Below are positions 36,512-45,763 of a DNA stretch of 64,000 nucleotides, piece by piece. The position numbers were made by a program, and so were the translations under genes. Positions within the stretch are counted from its first letter, which is position 1. The number at the start of each line of letters is the position of its first letter. Below the pieces are notes generated by a model that searched no databases, was not told where the DNA came from, and saw only the letters and a program-made list of their open reading frames with translations. Source of the stretch: CAWDMN01 sp963803155 (GTDB lineage: Bacteria > Acidobacteriota > Terriglobia > Versatilivoradales > Versatilivoraceae); contig CAWDMN010000048.1 of NCBI GenBank assembly GCA_963803155.1, positions 1-64,000 on the forward strand. The letters run 5' to 3'.

Positions 36512-36940
36512 TTTATTACCTGGAACACAAAGTTGTCGACATCAATGTTGGAAAATCTGGAAATGTAATAACCATTTTGGAGTGCGTCGGCATGCCGAAG
36601 GCCCGATCCGACGGAACGACGCCTTCCACTGGCGCGATCTGTCAGTGACGAACCAGTTGAGGCGTGTACGCGTCCGCGCACTCCAAATTTGATTACCCAT
36701 GTCCACAAATTTATGTTCTGATTAATATAGGATTAATTTGGCCCAACTGTTTTCATGAACCTCTCGATTCATCGAGGGGTTCCTTACCCTCACTCCCTAT
36801 TCTCATAACCGTTTTAAATCTATATCCTCTCAGAAGAACGGGAGAATCCGGCTTTGCCAATGGGATATCTGACTTGAGGCAGAATTGCATTGACTTGCAA
36901 AAGTGCCATTACCTTCGAACTCACGCTTCAGAAAAGCACG
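36512..36940. other. convergent intergenic region
   Basis: Genes end from both sides here. Besides the MITE-like block there is a hairpin at 36757-36782 (GAACCTCTCGA / TCGAGGGGTTC, one G-T pair) that could stop transcription from either side, though without a T-run. Confidence 0.5.
36576..36687. repeat. MITE-like inverted repeat element
   Basis: A 112-base GC-rich block starts TTTGGAGTGCG and ends CGCACTCCAAA, a perfect 11-base inverted pair, in an otherwise AT-rich gap. Internal GTCGGCATGCCGAAGGC and CGGAACGACGCC strings can fold further. It looks like a small non-autonomous mobile repeat of the kind scattered in genomes of this group. No flanking duplication was confirmed. Confidence 0.55.
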
Positions 36941-38311
36941 TCAACCACGATGGACTCCATGTCGTTCGAGAATTCGATAGAGTGTTCTACGGTCGATTTC
37001 CAGGATTTCCGCAGCACGTGTGGCATTCTGTCCCGTCTCATCCAAGACCTCCAGGACGTACTCTTTTTCCTTTTCCGCTAACGTGAGATACGTGTGGTTT
37101 TTCTTGGTGCCGGAACTGCCTTCCACAAGAAATTGCTGGATATGGTGTGGGAAGTCTTCTGGGGTCAAAACTCCACTGGAGTTGAGAGCAATGGCACGCT
37201 CGACGGCATTTTCCAACTCCCGCACGTTCCCTGGCCAAGCATAATGAGTAAGCATTGGATAGACTGAATCATGAACCGCCAATGTTTTTGCGGCAGTAGT
37301 TGCATAGCGGTGCACAAAAAGTTCCAGCAATAAGGGGACATCTCCCCGTCTTTGGCGCAAGGGAGGCAAATCAATTGTAACTACCTTTAGCCGATAATAT
37401 AAGTCTTCCCGAAAAGCATGGGCCCGGACTAATTCGTCCAAAGGTTGATTAGTGGCAGCAATGATGCGCACGTCCACATCTACTGAATCCGTGGAACCGA
37501 CACGCAAGACCTCCCTTTCTTCCAAGACGCGGAGCAATTTCATCTGCAATGCCGGAGTCGTATTGGAAATTTCATCTAAAAAGCAGGTTCCCCCATGGGC
37601 GGCTTCAAATATTCCCACTTTATTGGAAACCGCACCGGTAAAGGCCCCTTTGACATAGCCGAACAATTCACTTTCCAACAAAGACTCCGTCAAAGCCCCA
37701 CAGTTTATGGTCTTAAAGAGATCTCTTCGGCGTCCACTTGTTTCATGAATTAAACGAGCCACCATTTCTTTTCCGGTCCCACTCTCTCCTTGGATGAGGA
37801 CAGTGGTTTGAAGGGGGGCCACCCGGGCGATCATTTTATAAACTTCCACCATTTCTGGGCTATGCCCGACAATTCTTGAGAATGGAGGACGATCATCCAT
37901 GGCGGATCGAAGCTGGCGGATTTCCTTGCGGAGGGAGACCTTCTCCAAAGCTCGTCGCACGATCAATCGAACATGGTCAAGCCGGAAAGGCTTGCTGAGA
38001 TAATCATAGGCCCCGTTGCGAATTGCCTCAATGGCAGTCTCCATGGAGGCAAACCCGGTCATGACGATCACAGGAATATCCTTGGAAGTGGCCCGCACCG
38101 TTTCCAACACCTTCATCCCATCAATTTCCTGCATGCGCAAGTCGGTCAATACCAAATCGATATTATTCAAGCTGACTTGGTTTAATGCTGACGAGCCGTT
38201 CTCTGCTTTTATGACAGAGTAGCCTTCCTTTTGCAGAACCTCGGCTAAGGATTCCAGTGCAGAGCGGTCATCGTCAACTACCAAAATGGTATAAGTCTCT
38301 CCTTGGCTCAT
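36941..38311 (-). CDS. NtrC-type sigma-54-dependent response regulator
   Basis: A 456-residue regulator with three domains. The receiver has DDD at residues 14-16 and the phosphorylated Asp in LVLTDLRMQEIDGMKVL. The AAA+ domain has Walker A GESGTGKEM, the sigma-54 contact loop GAFTGA, Walker B GGTCFLDEIS and the arginine-finger region FREDLYYRL. A Fis-type helix-turn-helix closes the protein (NATRAAEILEIDRRTLYRIL). It should activate sigma-54 promoters when phosphorylated by the partner kinase; its ATG overlaps the kinase stop by one base. Confidence 0.96.
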   Translation of the reverse strand: MSQGETYTILVVDDDRSALESLAEVLQKEGYSVIKAENGSSALNQVSLNNIDLVLTDLRMQEIDGMKVLETVRATSKDIPVIVMTGFASMETAIEAIRNGAYDYLSKPFRLDHVRLIVRRALEKVSLRKEIRQLRSAMDDRPPFSRIVGHSPEMVEVYKMIARVAPLQTTVLIQGESGTGKEMVARLIHETSGRRRDLFKTINCGALTESLLESELFGYVKGAFTGAVSNKVGIFEAAHGGTCFLDEISNTTPALQMKLLRVLEEREVLRVGSTDSVDVDVRIIAATNQPLDELVRAHAFREDLYYRLKVVTIDLPPLRQRRGDVPLLLELFVHRYATTAAKTLAVHDSVYPMLTHYAWPGNVRELENAVERAIALNSSGVLTPEDFPHHIQQFLVEGSSGTKKNHTYLTLAEKEKEYVLEVLDETGQNATRAAEILEIDRRTLYRILERHGVHRG

Positions 38312-39897
38312 CAGACTTTCGCCTCCTTTGCCTTGAGGAAATTTTTGTGCGAGGCATTGGATCCTTGATATTCAGGCAACAGAATGGTGAAGCATGTCCC
38401 CTGGCCTGGAACACTGACCACCGAGATCTGTCCGCCATGTTGCTTCACGATTTCTTTACTGACGGCCAATCCCAGGCCGGTCCCCCCGTCCCAACCTTTG
38501 GTGGTATAAAATGGCTCGAAAATGTGCTCCAGTCTCTCATTCGCAATGCCGACTCCTGAATCGCTAACCTCAATCCTAAAATAGTGGCGAGATGTGGGCT
38601 GGGCATCAGATAAGCGCGATATTTTGATGGAAAGCATGCCACCATCTGAGATTGCATCCAGCGAATTATTCAAAAGGTTTAAAAAGAGTTGTTGCAATTG
38701 ATCGGAATCCCCTTCCACAAGCAGTGGTCCTGTTGGGCATGACAGTTCAATATTCACATGCCGCACCTCCAAGGTGGGACTAAGCAGCCGAATCACCTTT
38801 TTCACTGTCTCCTCCAACTCTACGGAAACGCGAGGAGTTGAATGACGCGTGGTTTTTAACAAGGTCTCCACAATGCTGCACACCCGTTCAATTTGATCGT
38901 AGGCGAGTTGAAGCCGATCACGGATATGAGGCTCCAATTGACTATCCTCTAACAAGATTTGTAGATGGGTTGCGATGGCACTCAAAGGGGATCCGATCTC
39001 ATGGGCAAAAGTAGCAGTCATCTGCCCGGCCAAAGCTAATCTTTCCGCCTGATTCAAACGGCTTTTGTCACGAAGAATCTGAAGGTTCAACTGCTGCAAA
39101 TCCTGGTTTTGACGAGTCAGTTCTTGTGTGGCTTGTGATACTTGTTGTTTCAAATGGTCATTAAATCCCTGCAACTGCCCAAGCAGGTCATTGAAATTCA
39201 CCGCGAGTTCCCCAAATTCCCCTGGGAGTGACTCATCGGCCCGGGCCTGGATCTCCCCTCGCTTGTAACGGTGCATCACGTTAACCAGATGTTGAACTCC
39301 CCGATAAATGGTGGTCCGATAAATCAAGACAATCGCGGCCACTAAAAATATCGCGGTTCCGAGTACGGAAAAAAGCCGAACCCAAAGGCGGGAGGCAAGA
39401 ATTTCGTGGATGGACTTGGTATGACTAATGACTGTGACAAATCCCTTACGTCCGTTCTTAAATCGTAGCGGATAGGTTGAAAAAAATTCATTCTTGCCTT
39501 GATAATCGATGGTAAATGTATTCGCCTTATCCGCATAAAAAGCTGCCTTTTCAAGGTCCACGAGGGATCTCTCGCCCCGCTTGGAACTGGACTGAAATAA
39601 ATCCAACTTGCCATTTAGATCCTCATAAATGTCTACACGGGCGATGTTGGGTTCCAACTCCAATATTTCCTGGATCTGATTCTGAAGAGATAATTCATCT
39701 GATGAAATTACTTCTATCGAATGGGCCAATCGTTCAGCAACATTGGAGGCCTGCCGAGCAATCCCAATGTCAATGGCACGCTCTGCACTTCGATTCGAGA
39801 ACCATTCAGCGATGGCCAGAATCGAAAGTGAAAAAAAAATTATCAAGATCAGGGTTTGTGATTGTAATGACCACTTTCCCTTCCAATGAATGTTCAT
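38311..39897 (-). CDS. NtrB-type sensor histidine kinase (HAMP, HisKA)
   Basis: A 528-residue kinase with two membrane helices (TLILIIFFSLSILAIAEWF and LFSVLGTAIFLVAAIVLIYR) around a periplasmic sensor, a HAMP linker, a coiled coil, the HisKA box with the phosphorylated His (MTATFAHEIGSPLSAIATHL) and the ATP-binding domain (QQLFLNLLNNSLDAI, VSDSGVGIANERLE, GTGLGLAVSKEIVKQHGG). It forms an operon with the NtrC-type regulator. The sensed signal is unknown; the location between a sortase substrate and a sortase suggests envelope sensing. Confidence 0.95.
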   Translation of the reverse strand: MNIHWKGKWSLQSQTLILIIFFSLSILAIAEWFSNRSAERAIDIGIARQASNVAERLAHSIEVISSDELSLQNQIQEILELEPNIARVDIYEDLNGKLDLFQSSSKRGERSLVDLEKAAFYADKANTFTIDYQGKNEFFSTYPLRFKNGRKGFVTVISHTKSIHEILASRLWVRLFSVLGTAIFLVAAIVLIYRTTIYRGVQHLVNVMHRYKRGEIQARADESLPGEFGELAVNFNDLLGQLQGFNDHLKQQVSQATQELTRQNQDLQQLNLQILRDKSRLNQAERLALAGQMTATFAHEIGSPLSAIATHLQILLEDSQLEPHIRDRLQLAYDQIERVCSIVETLLKTTRHSTPRVSVELEETVKKVIRLLSPTLEVRHVNIELSCPTGPLLVEGDSDQLQQLFLNLLNNSLDAISDGGMLSIKISRLSDAQPTSRHYFRIEVSDSGVGIANERLEHIFEPFYTTKGWDGGTGLGLAVSKEIVKQHGGQISVVSVPGQGTCFTILLPEYQGSNASHKNFLKAKEAKV

Positions 39898-40094
39898 GGG
39901 TTTATTCCATTAAGAATTGTTCGTCTATTTCAATTATATCGCAGACAAATCAATAGTCCTGCTTTCTCTACGAAATTGAATTGAACAAGAACAACCGGAC
40001 TTTCCCTTGTGCTCCTTCAAAATATCTATCTCTCATCTTTCTCTCCTGCATCCTGTCTGATTGCAGGCTAATTCACTTGGAACAGTCCATGTTT

Positions 40095-40823
40095 TCAGCC
40101 TTTGACTTCTCTGGCCCTGACGATAAATCTCTTGGGTGCGGGACCTATATAATCAAATGGAAAACAGGTTACAAGCGTCAACAAGGGTTCTTTGGAATTA
40201 TTAAGCACCCAAACATCACGCGGGCTGACAAGCTGTATGGATTGCACTTCATAGTGATAAGTGTGCTTTGCAGTGGTAATCACAATGTCGTCGTGAAGAC
40301 GAATTTGCCGCAGTGCACGGAAATAAGTGTCACGATGACCCGCTAAGGCTGTGTTTCCCTCATCACCTGGCAATGCTGTCCCGGGGACATGGCCGACGGC
40401 GTACCGCAAGGTCCCAGCCTCAATCCCATCGTCAATCATGGCCTTCAAGCCCAGCCGGGGGATTTCCAGCCGCCCAATCAAACTGGGGTTGGAACTCAAA
40501 AAGAAATCAGAAGAGGATGCCGTCTCTGTTTTCCCGGCTCGCGCAGGAATTTTGTCTGTGGGCCTGGTGGTTTGAGATGGTTTTATCGGTAAATAGAATG
40601 GAATAAGGTGAGAAATGAAAACATTCGGTGATGACAGTTCTCCCTTTAGGGTCTCTTCGAGTATCCAATTTTCATAAACCTGATGAAAAGCCCCATTGAT
40701 GACCACTATTCCGTAAACACTCAAAGCGAATAATCCAATCCCCCAAAAACAGTTCTCGATGTGCTGAAAGATTCGATCATACTTGCTCTTTTTGAAACTA
40801 CAATCATATAAATGGGGATTCAT
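40095..40823 (-). CDS. sortase (class D-like)
   Basis: A 242-residue membrane-anchored transpeptidase: N-terminal helix (WGIGLFALSVYGIVVINGAF), linker, then a sortase fold with catalytic His163 (NTALAGHRDTYF), Cys220 (LLTLVTCFPF) and Arg232 (PAPKRFIVRA). It would cut an LPxTG-like signal and attach the protein to a cell-surface acceptor. Its ATG overlaps the VWFA gene by four bases. A plausible substrate with an LPHTA tail is encoded at 34748-35446. Sortases are well known in Gram-positives and less studied in diderms. Confidence 0.88.
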   Translation of the reverse strand: MNPHLYDCSFKKSKYDRIFQHIENCFWGIGLFALSVYGIVVINGAFHQVYENWILEETLKGELSSPNVFISHLIPFYLPIKPSQTTRPTDKIPARAGKTETASSSDFFLSSNPSLIGRLEIPRLGLKAMIDDGIEAGTLRYAVGHVPGTALPGDEGNTALAGHRDTYFRALRQIRLHDDIVITTAKHTYHYEVQSIQLVSPRDVWVLNNSKEPLLTLVTCFPFDYIGPAPKRFIVRAREVKG

Positions 40824-41830
40824 TGGATTATGCTCACTGTATTAGATTGTTCCGATATGAGGTTCCCTGGTGCGAAATATCCTGCTCTCGTCAAAACTGT
40901 AAACCGGGGGCGTCCGGGCAAAATCACTTTTACTTGGATTCTCCGATAGGTTCCATCTCGGTCAAGGTCCGATGGAAGGTATATCAGGGTGTACTGGGCA
41001 CGAATTTCCCTGGCAATCCGCCGGCAGAGGGGTTCAATTTTTAGAATGGTGTCAGGCATGAAAGACTCGCCTCCCGTTGTCAGGGCCAATCGCTTGAGCA
41101 ATTTGTAATCTCGTTCCTGGTTGGTTTCCTCATAAAATCCAATTGTATAGATAAGTACATGGGACCTTTGCGCCAATGAATAAACATCATGAAAAGTTTC
41201 CCGGCTGGAATTGTCCCCCCCATCACTCAAAATCAGAATAACCTTTTTGCTATAGGCAGCTTTGTCCAACTGGGTCAAGGCAAGGTAAATGGCATCGTAA
41301 AGCGCCGTTTTCCCCCGAGGAGGAAACCTTTGCAGGGCGAGTCTCAATTGGTCAGGATCCCTTGAAAAGGGTTGTGTTTCTGGAAAACCCAAGGTTGCTT
41401 TTTCATTGAATTTCACCACTCCTAATTCATCATGTGGATTGCTGTACTTGATAAAAGACAGAGCAGCTTCATTGACTTCGGCGACCTTGGCTCGCATGCT
41501 CCCGCTATTGTCCAACACCAATACGGCAGTCACAGGGCTATCTTCTTCATAGAAATGTTCTATCTTCTGCAACCGTTCATTCTCGTACGCTTGAAAATCC
41601 TTCTCTTTTAAACCAGCGACAAAATGTCCTTTGCCATCCAATACGGTGACAGGCAAAACCACCATGTCCACATTTACTGAGATTTTATAAGGTTCCGTTT
41701 CTTCCAGGCTCACCAAAGTCTCCTTCCAAAAACAAAGCATAAGTACTGTGCCAACGAGGAGCAGGCATATCCTCACAGGCAATTTGTAAAGTGAGCCGAA
41801 CTTTTGCTTTTTATATAGTGAATAGAACAT
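40820..41830 (-). CDS. VWFA-domain protein of acidobacterial type
   Basis: A 336-residue protein with an N-terminal membrane helix (PVRICLLLVGTVLMLCFW), a beta-rich region (VNVDMVVLPVTVLDGKGHFV, GLKEKDFQAYENE), and a von Willebrand A domain with the MIDAS motif DNSGS (VTAVLVLDNSGSM), a Thr in RGKTALYDAIY and Asp in ILSDGGDNSS. This fits the VWFA-related family found mainly in Acidobacteriota. It is co-translated with the sortase, so it may help in surface assembly. It lacks an LPxTG motif itself. Confidence 0.85.
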   Translation of the reverse strand: MFYSLYKKQKFGSLYKLPVRICLLLVGTVLMLCFWKETLVSLEETEPYKISVNVDMVVLPVTVLDGKGHFVAGLKEKDFQAYENERLQKIEHFYEEDSPVTAVLVLDNSGSMRAKVAEVNEAALSFIKYSNPHDELGVVKFNEKATLGFPETQPFSRDPDQLRLALQRFPPRGKTALYDAIYLALTQLDKAAYSKKVILILSDGGDNSSRETFHDVYSLAQRSHVLIYTIGFYEETNQERDYKLLKRLALTTGGESFMPDTILKIEPLCRRIAREIRAQYTLIYLPSDLDRDGTYRRIQVKVILPGRPRFTVLTRAGYFAPGNLISEQSNTVSIIQ

Positions 41831-41983
41831 ACTTTTTTTCTGCTTTTAAATGTCGAGCATCCATTGAGAACCGTAAATCACATCAATAAAATCTACGCAG
41901 GACTTAAAGATATACAAAGTTGTCTATCTATAGATTTCTCCACATTAAAATAATACCGATGGCAGCCACTTCCCGAACACCCG

Positions 41984-43382
41984 GGGTCAATCCCTTTTTT
42001 AGTTGAAAATGAGCATAACCTTCAAGCTGCGGGCTGAACCAATTTCGTTAGGTTTTCCTTTTTCATTGATCTGCGAAGGGCTTTTAAATGACGAAAGCCT
42101 TTCACCTTTCTTAGCCCGGGCTCAATTTCCAGCAACGACGTGGCTATCCAACGCTGACGCTGATCGCTGTTCTTCCAGTAACTGACTCGATGCGTCAAAC
42201 GCTCCAATTGCCGGTTCACATTCTCAATGCAATTGGTGGTTTTAAAACTGGTCCCTAATTCTTCAAATAATCCCAACCGATGCAGAGTCAAAGTTTCTTC
42301 TAATCCTTCTTTCAGGCTATCCACTGCGGAACCATTGATCAGTCGCAGTTCTTTGGCGATTCGGTCCAAGGCTTCTTTCGCCTTTTCATAACTGGGCTGC
42401 TGATAGGCTGTCTGCATTTTCTGCCGGAATCGTTTTGCTTGTTCCCGGCTCAAATAACTGACTACATTTTCCCGTTTGTGCCATTGGCAGCGTTGAATCA
42501 AGGCTTTCTCTGCCAGCTTTGCCTTGATCCCTTTATACAGCCCTTTGGCTCCATCGATGATGAACAGAATTTCCTGTTCGGTCTTCAGTCCTCGGTCCAG
42601 CAGTTGCTGAATAAAGTCTTGGGACACTCGTTGGTTTTCCGTACTGGCTTCCACAAAACCCAGCAGGATCTTTTGCCCTTCGAGCGTAATCCCCAATGCC
42701 ACGATCATGTCAGTTTCTGCCAGTCGCTTCCCGTCGATGAAAATCGCCACAATGTCGTGCTGGCTCAAATCCCGAGTCAAAAACGTTTCCAGCTTTCGGG
42801 CCGTCGTTCGGATGAAATGTCGGGACACACTGCTCTTTTTGATCCCAAACGTTTCTGGCACACAGAGGGCTGCCTGCTCATATTGCCGCTGGCTAATCCC
42901 CCGGATCACCCGGTTCAAAACCTGATGATCTAATACCTTCGTCTTTCGAAAGGCTTGATAACTCTCCAACGGAACTTCTTGTCGAACCGCGACATTTCTT
43001 ACCCGAGGCACTTCGAGCCGAACTTTCTGATCTCCCAAATAAACCGACCCTGGGTTTCTTCCCCAGCGCCGATTCTCTGGACTCCGGCTGGCTCCGCGGC
43101 CAACCCGCTGTTCTACTTCTTGCTGCAATTCTTCTTCCACAGCTTTCAAGCCCAGAGGGATCAACATCTGGATCAGTTCAAACCGACTGTCCAAAATCCT
43201 AACTTCTTCTTCAATTCGTTGTCTCTTTTTTCTGCCCTCTTTGCCCTTGATTCTTTTTCCGGTCCGAATTACTCTCTGTCCCATGCATGATCTCCTTATT
43301 CTTGGTGTCTACCTTGCCGGGTAATTCACCTCTGTTTTAAGCGAGGTCATGCTCCTTTTTCAACTAAGTTTAGGACTTTCAC
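41984..43382 (-). mobile_element. IS256-family element, copy D
   Basis: A 1399-base element with flanks AACACCCG at 41976-41983 and AACACCCG at 43383-43390, a perfect 8-base duplication. It was inserted between the VWFA gene and the mlaD-like gene, downstream of mlaD and about 150 bases upstream of the VWFA gene, where it may affect the promoter of the VWFA-sortase pair. Confidence 0.97.
42022..43284 (-). CDS. IS256-family transposase, copy D
   Basis: A 420-residue transposase with the same protein sequence as copies B and C, full length, DDE motifs present. Confidence 0.95.
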   Translation of the reverse strand: MGQRVIRTGKRIKGKEGRKKRQRIEEEVRILDSRFELIQMLIPLGLKAVEEELQQEVEQRVGRGASRSPENRRWGRNPGSVYLGDQKVRLEVPRVRNVAVRQEVPLESYQAFRKTKVLDHQVLNRVIRGISQRQYEQAALCVPETFGIKKSSVSRHFIRTTARKLETFLTRDLSQHDIVAIFIDGKRLAETDMIVALGITLEGQKILLGFVEASTENQRVSQDFIQQLLDRGLKTEQEILFIIDGAKGLYKGIKAKLAEKALIQRCQWHKRENVVSYLSREQAKRFRQKMQTAYQQPSYEKAKEALDRIAKELRLINGSAVDSLKEGLEETLTLHRLGLFEELGTSFKTTNCIENVNRQLERLTHRVSYWKNSDQRQRWIATSLLEIEPGLRKVKGFRHLKALRRSMKKENLTKLVQPAA

Positions 43383-43419
43383 AACACCCGAAAGTTCGCA
43401 TGATAAATCCATTCCAGGA

Positions 43420-44880
43420 TTAAGCCGACCCGGGATAGATAATGACCTCAACGCGGCCCGCCTGGTCCGTTGGACTGAGCACCTCTTCGCCCATTCCCTT
43501 GGTCGCAATGCGATCCCCCTTTATCTTAAATTTTTCAACAAGGTAGCGTCGCACAAACCAGGCCCGGGCTTCGGTCAGCAGCAGACTTTTATCCGGTTCT
43601 CCTCGTACTCCCACCTCCGTGGTCACCACTACCAAGCGATAGGGCGTTCGGGCAAGATAGTCTCCTACCTCATCAAACGTAGAGCTACTGTTGAGTTTTG
43701 CCGCATCTGGGCTGTCGAAAATGTTTTTGGCGGAGAAAATGAATTTTTTAAGGTAAGGGCTTTTAGGTAGCTGGGTTATTGCATTCCGGGTCACCTCCGC
43801 CTCATCCCAATAGCCGCGGTTCTTGAAGAATCCCCTAAAAAACCAGTTGTGCTTTAATGCTTCCATGTCTTCTTGGAACGCAGTGATGCCCCCCCTGGCT
43901 TCTGCCAGGGCAGCCGCAAGGCCGGCAGTTGTGTTGTTGAATTGCCGATAAAGGCTATTGTTGTTGATGAGCGCGCCAAGTGTTCCTTGGCCTTGGTCCA
44001 GCTTGGAAGAAATAGAATGAAGGTTGGCCGTCGCCTGGTCCAGGTTGCTGAGAGTCGCTTGAAGATGCCGATTGACTTCAGGGTCGTTGATGAGCGATCC
44101 CAAAGTGCCCTGGCCGCTATTGACTTTGGCCACGATGGCCTTCATATCAGTCGTAGCTTGAGAGGTGTTGGCCACAGCGGTTTTGATCTGTTGCGCCATC
44201 TGTTTATCATTGAGCAGCGTTCCCAGAGGACCGTTTCCGCTGTTGATCTTGGCTGCAATCGAATCTATACTCACCGCAGATTGGCGAATACTCTGCACAG
44301 TAGAGAGGATTTGCTGTCCGATAGTTCGATCGTTAATTAGCTCTCCCAGGGTTCCTTCTCCGCGATTCACTTTCGAGGTGATTGCCTTCAAGTCGGCGCT
44401 GGTCGCATTAACGTTTTTTACAGCTTCGTATGTGGAACTAAGTATTGCATCGCTCTTGTAGACAAGGTCGGACAAATCCAGCGGCGGTACGGTCGCAATC
44501 GTGTCCCCATCATGGAGAGGTGCTGAATTCCCAGATCCGGAGGAAATCCTGACATATTTGCTGCCTAGCAATCCTTCTGTTTGAATCGAAGCCACTGAAT
44601 TTTTTCTGAGGAGATCCCGAGTTGAGCTATTCAGATCGATGGCAACGGTTACTTTTTCTTCGGGGGATTGGGGCAAAGTGATGGCATCGACAGTGCCTTC
44701 AGGAACGCCCCCCAATCGCACCTCCGCTCCATTGGGGAGACCCGCCACGCTATCGAATTGGGCATAAATCCGGTAAGTATGGCCAAACATCAGTTGTTTT
44801 CTGCCAATAAAGAAAATTCCTATCGATAATAGTAGCAGCGATCCAAAAACAAAGATCCCCAAGCGTACCGACCTGTACAT
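43420..44880 (-). CDS. mlaD: MlaD-like MCE protein with C-terminal OmpA-like region
   Basis: A 486-residue protein starting at ATG 44880 (AGGAG upstream). One membrane helix (LGIFVFGSLLLLSIGIFFIG) precedes an MCE domain (YRIYAQFDSVAGLPNGAEVR, LGGVPEGTVDAI). Then come four repeats of the form K-NSGxGxLGxLINDxx (GEGTLGELIND, GNGPLGTLLND, GQGTLGSLIND, GQGTLGALINN), a helical region, and an OmpA-like end (LTEARAWFVRRYLVEKFKIK, GDRIATKGMGEEVLSP). It would move lipids between membranes with the MlaF and MlaE proteins encoded upstream. The OmpA-like end could bind peptidoglycan; this is inference. Confidence 0.85.
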   Translation of the reverse strand: MYRSVRLGIFVFGSLLLLSIGIFFIGRKQLMFGHTYRIYAQFDSVAGLPNGAEVRLGGVPEGTVDAITLPQSPEEKVTVAIDLNSSTRDLLRKNSVASIQTEGLLGSKYVRISSGSGNSAPLHDGDTIATVPPLDLSDLVYKSDAILSSTYEAVKNVNATSADLKAITSKVNRGEGTLGELINDRTIGQQILSTVQSIRQSAVSIDSIAAKINSGNGPLGTLLNDKQMAQQIKTAVANTSQATTDMKAIVAKVNSGQGTLGSLINDPEVNRHLQATLSNLDQATANLHSISSKLDQGQGTLGALINNNSLYRQFNNTTAGLAAALAEARGGITAFQEDMEALKHNWFFRGFFKNRGYWDEAEVTRNAITQLPKSPYLKKFIFSAKNIFDSPDAAKLNSSSTFDEVGDYLARTPYRLVVVTTEVGVRGEPDKSLLLTEARAWFVRRYLVEKFKIKGDRIATKGMGEEVLSPTDQAGRVEVIIYPGSA

Positions 44881-45003
44881 AACGACTCCTGGCCTGGCAA
44901 AGACAACAATATAATCGAGAGCAGATTGGCCCGCCAACTCTAGGTCCAGGCCGCCCGAAGCGGCAGTGGGCCATTTTCCTCTCCTGGTAAAAATCTATAC
45001 CTC

Positions 45004-45759
45004 TCAATAGATCGAGTGTTTTAAGAACTCCACAACAAAAGAATCCTGGCTTTGCCACAGTTCCTCAAAAGATCCTCCTATAATAAAATTGCCTTCGTGG
45101 AGAAGAACGATTCGATCAGCAATGGTCCGGGCGCTTTGCACATCATGGGTCACCACAATGGAGGAGAGCCCCCTTTCTTTCTGCAACTCCACAATCAGAG
45201 CATTAATCTCGGCTGCCGTAATCGGATCCAATCCCGTTGTGGGCTCGTCAAGCAAAAGGATGCTGGGGTCCAACGCCAGAGCTCGTGCCAGTCCGACCCG
45301 TTTTTGCATTCCACCTGATATCTCCGCTGGCATTTTCTGGAGCGAGCTTTCCATTTCGACTCGAGACAGCAGGTACCTGACTCGTTGCTTCATTTGGGTT
45401 TCGCCCAATCGTAGATGCCGCTGCAACGGAAAAGCCACATTTTCTTCCACAGTCATCGAATCATATAGCGCCGCTTGCTGGAACAAGAAACCAATCCTTC
45501 GCCTCACCCGATTGAGCTGATCCGGCTGTAGTGTGGTTATTTCTTCCCCCTGTATCCGGATTGATCCCGCATCCGGTTTGCGCAGGCCTATGATCAACTT
45601 TAGCAATACGCTTTTCCCCGTGCCGCTGCGTCCCAGCACTGCGACGATTTCGCCCTGAGTCAGCTCCAGACTGACATGGTCCAAAACAATTTGGGGAGGA
45701 TAGGTTTTGCATAATCCTTGCACTTCAACTGCAGGTCGGCTGTTTTTGTTTTGTAGCAT
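45004..45759 (-). CDS. mlaF: MlaF-like ABC ATPase
   Basis: A 251-residue ATPase with Walker A LGRSGTGKSVLLKLI, Q-loop FLFQQAALYDSMTVEEN, signature ISGGMQKRVGLARAL and Walker B SILLLDEPTTGLDPI. It powers lipid transport by the Mla complex. It begins four bases after the MlaE gene and ends 123 bases before the mlaD start. Confidence 0.93.
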   Translation of the reverse strand: MLQNKNSRPAVEVQGLCKTYPPQIVLDHVSLELTQGEIVAVLGRSGTGKSVLLKLIIGLRKPDAGSIRIQGEEITTLQPDQLNRVRRRIGFLFQQAALYDSMTVEENVAFPLQRHLRLGETQMKQRVRYLLSRVEMESSLQKMPAEISGGMQKRVGLARALALDPSILLLDEPTTGLDPITAAEINALIVELQKERGLSSIVVTHDVQSARTIADRIVLLHEGNFIIGGSFEELWQSQDSFVVEFLKHSIY

Positions 45760-45763
45760 GGCA

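Noticed and set aside
36757..36782. Hairpin GAACCTCTCGA/TCGAGGGGTTC as a rho-independent terminator
   Set aside because: No T-run on either side; kept only as a note in the intergenic entry.
16435..43382. CRISPR array
   Set aside because: The only long repeated units in the window are the IS256 copies; no short regularly spaced repeats were seen.
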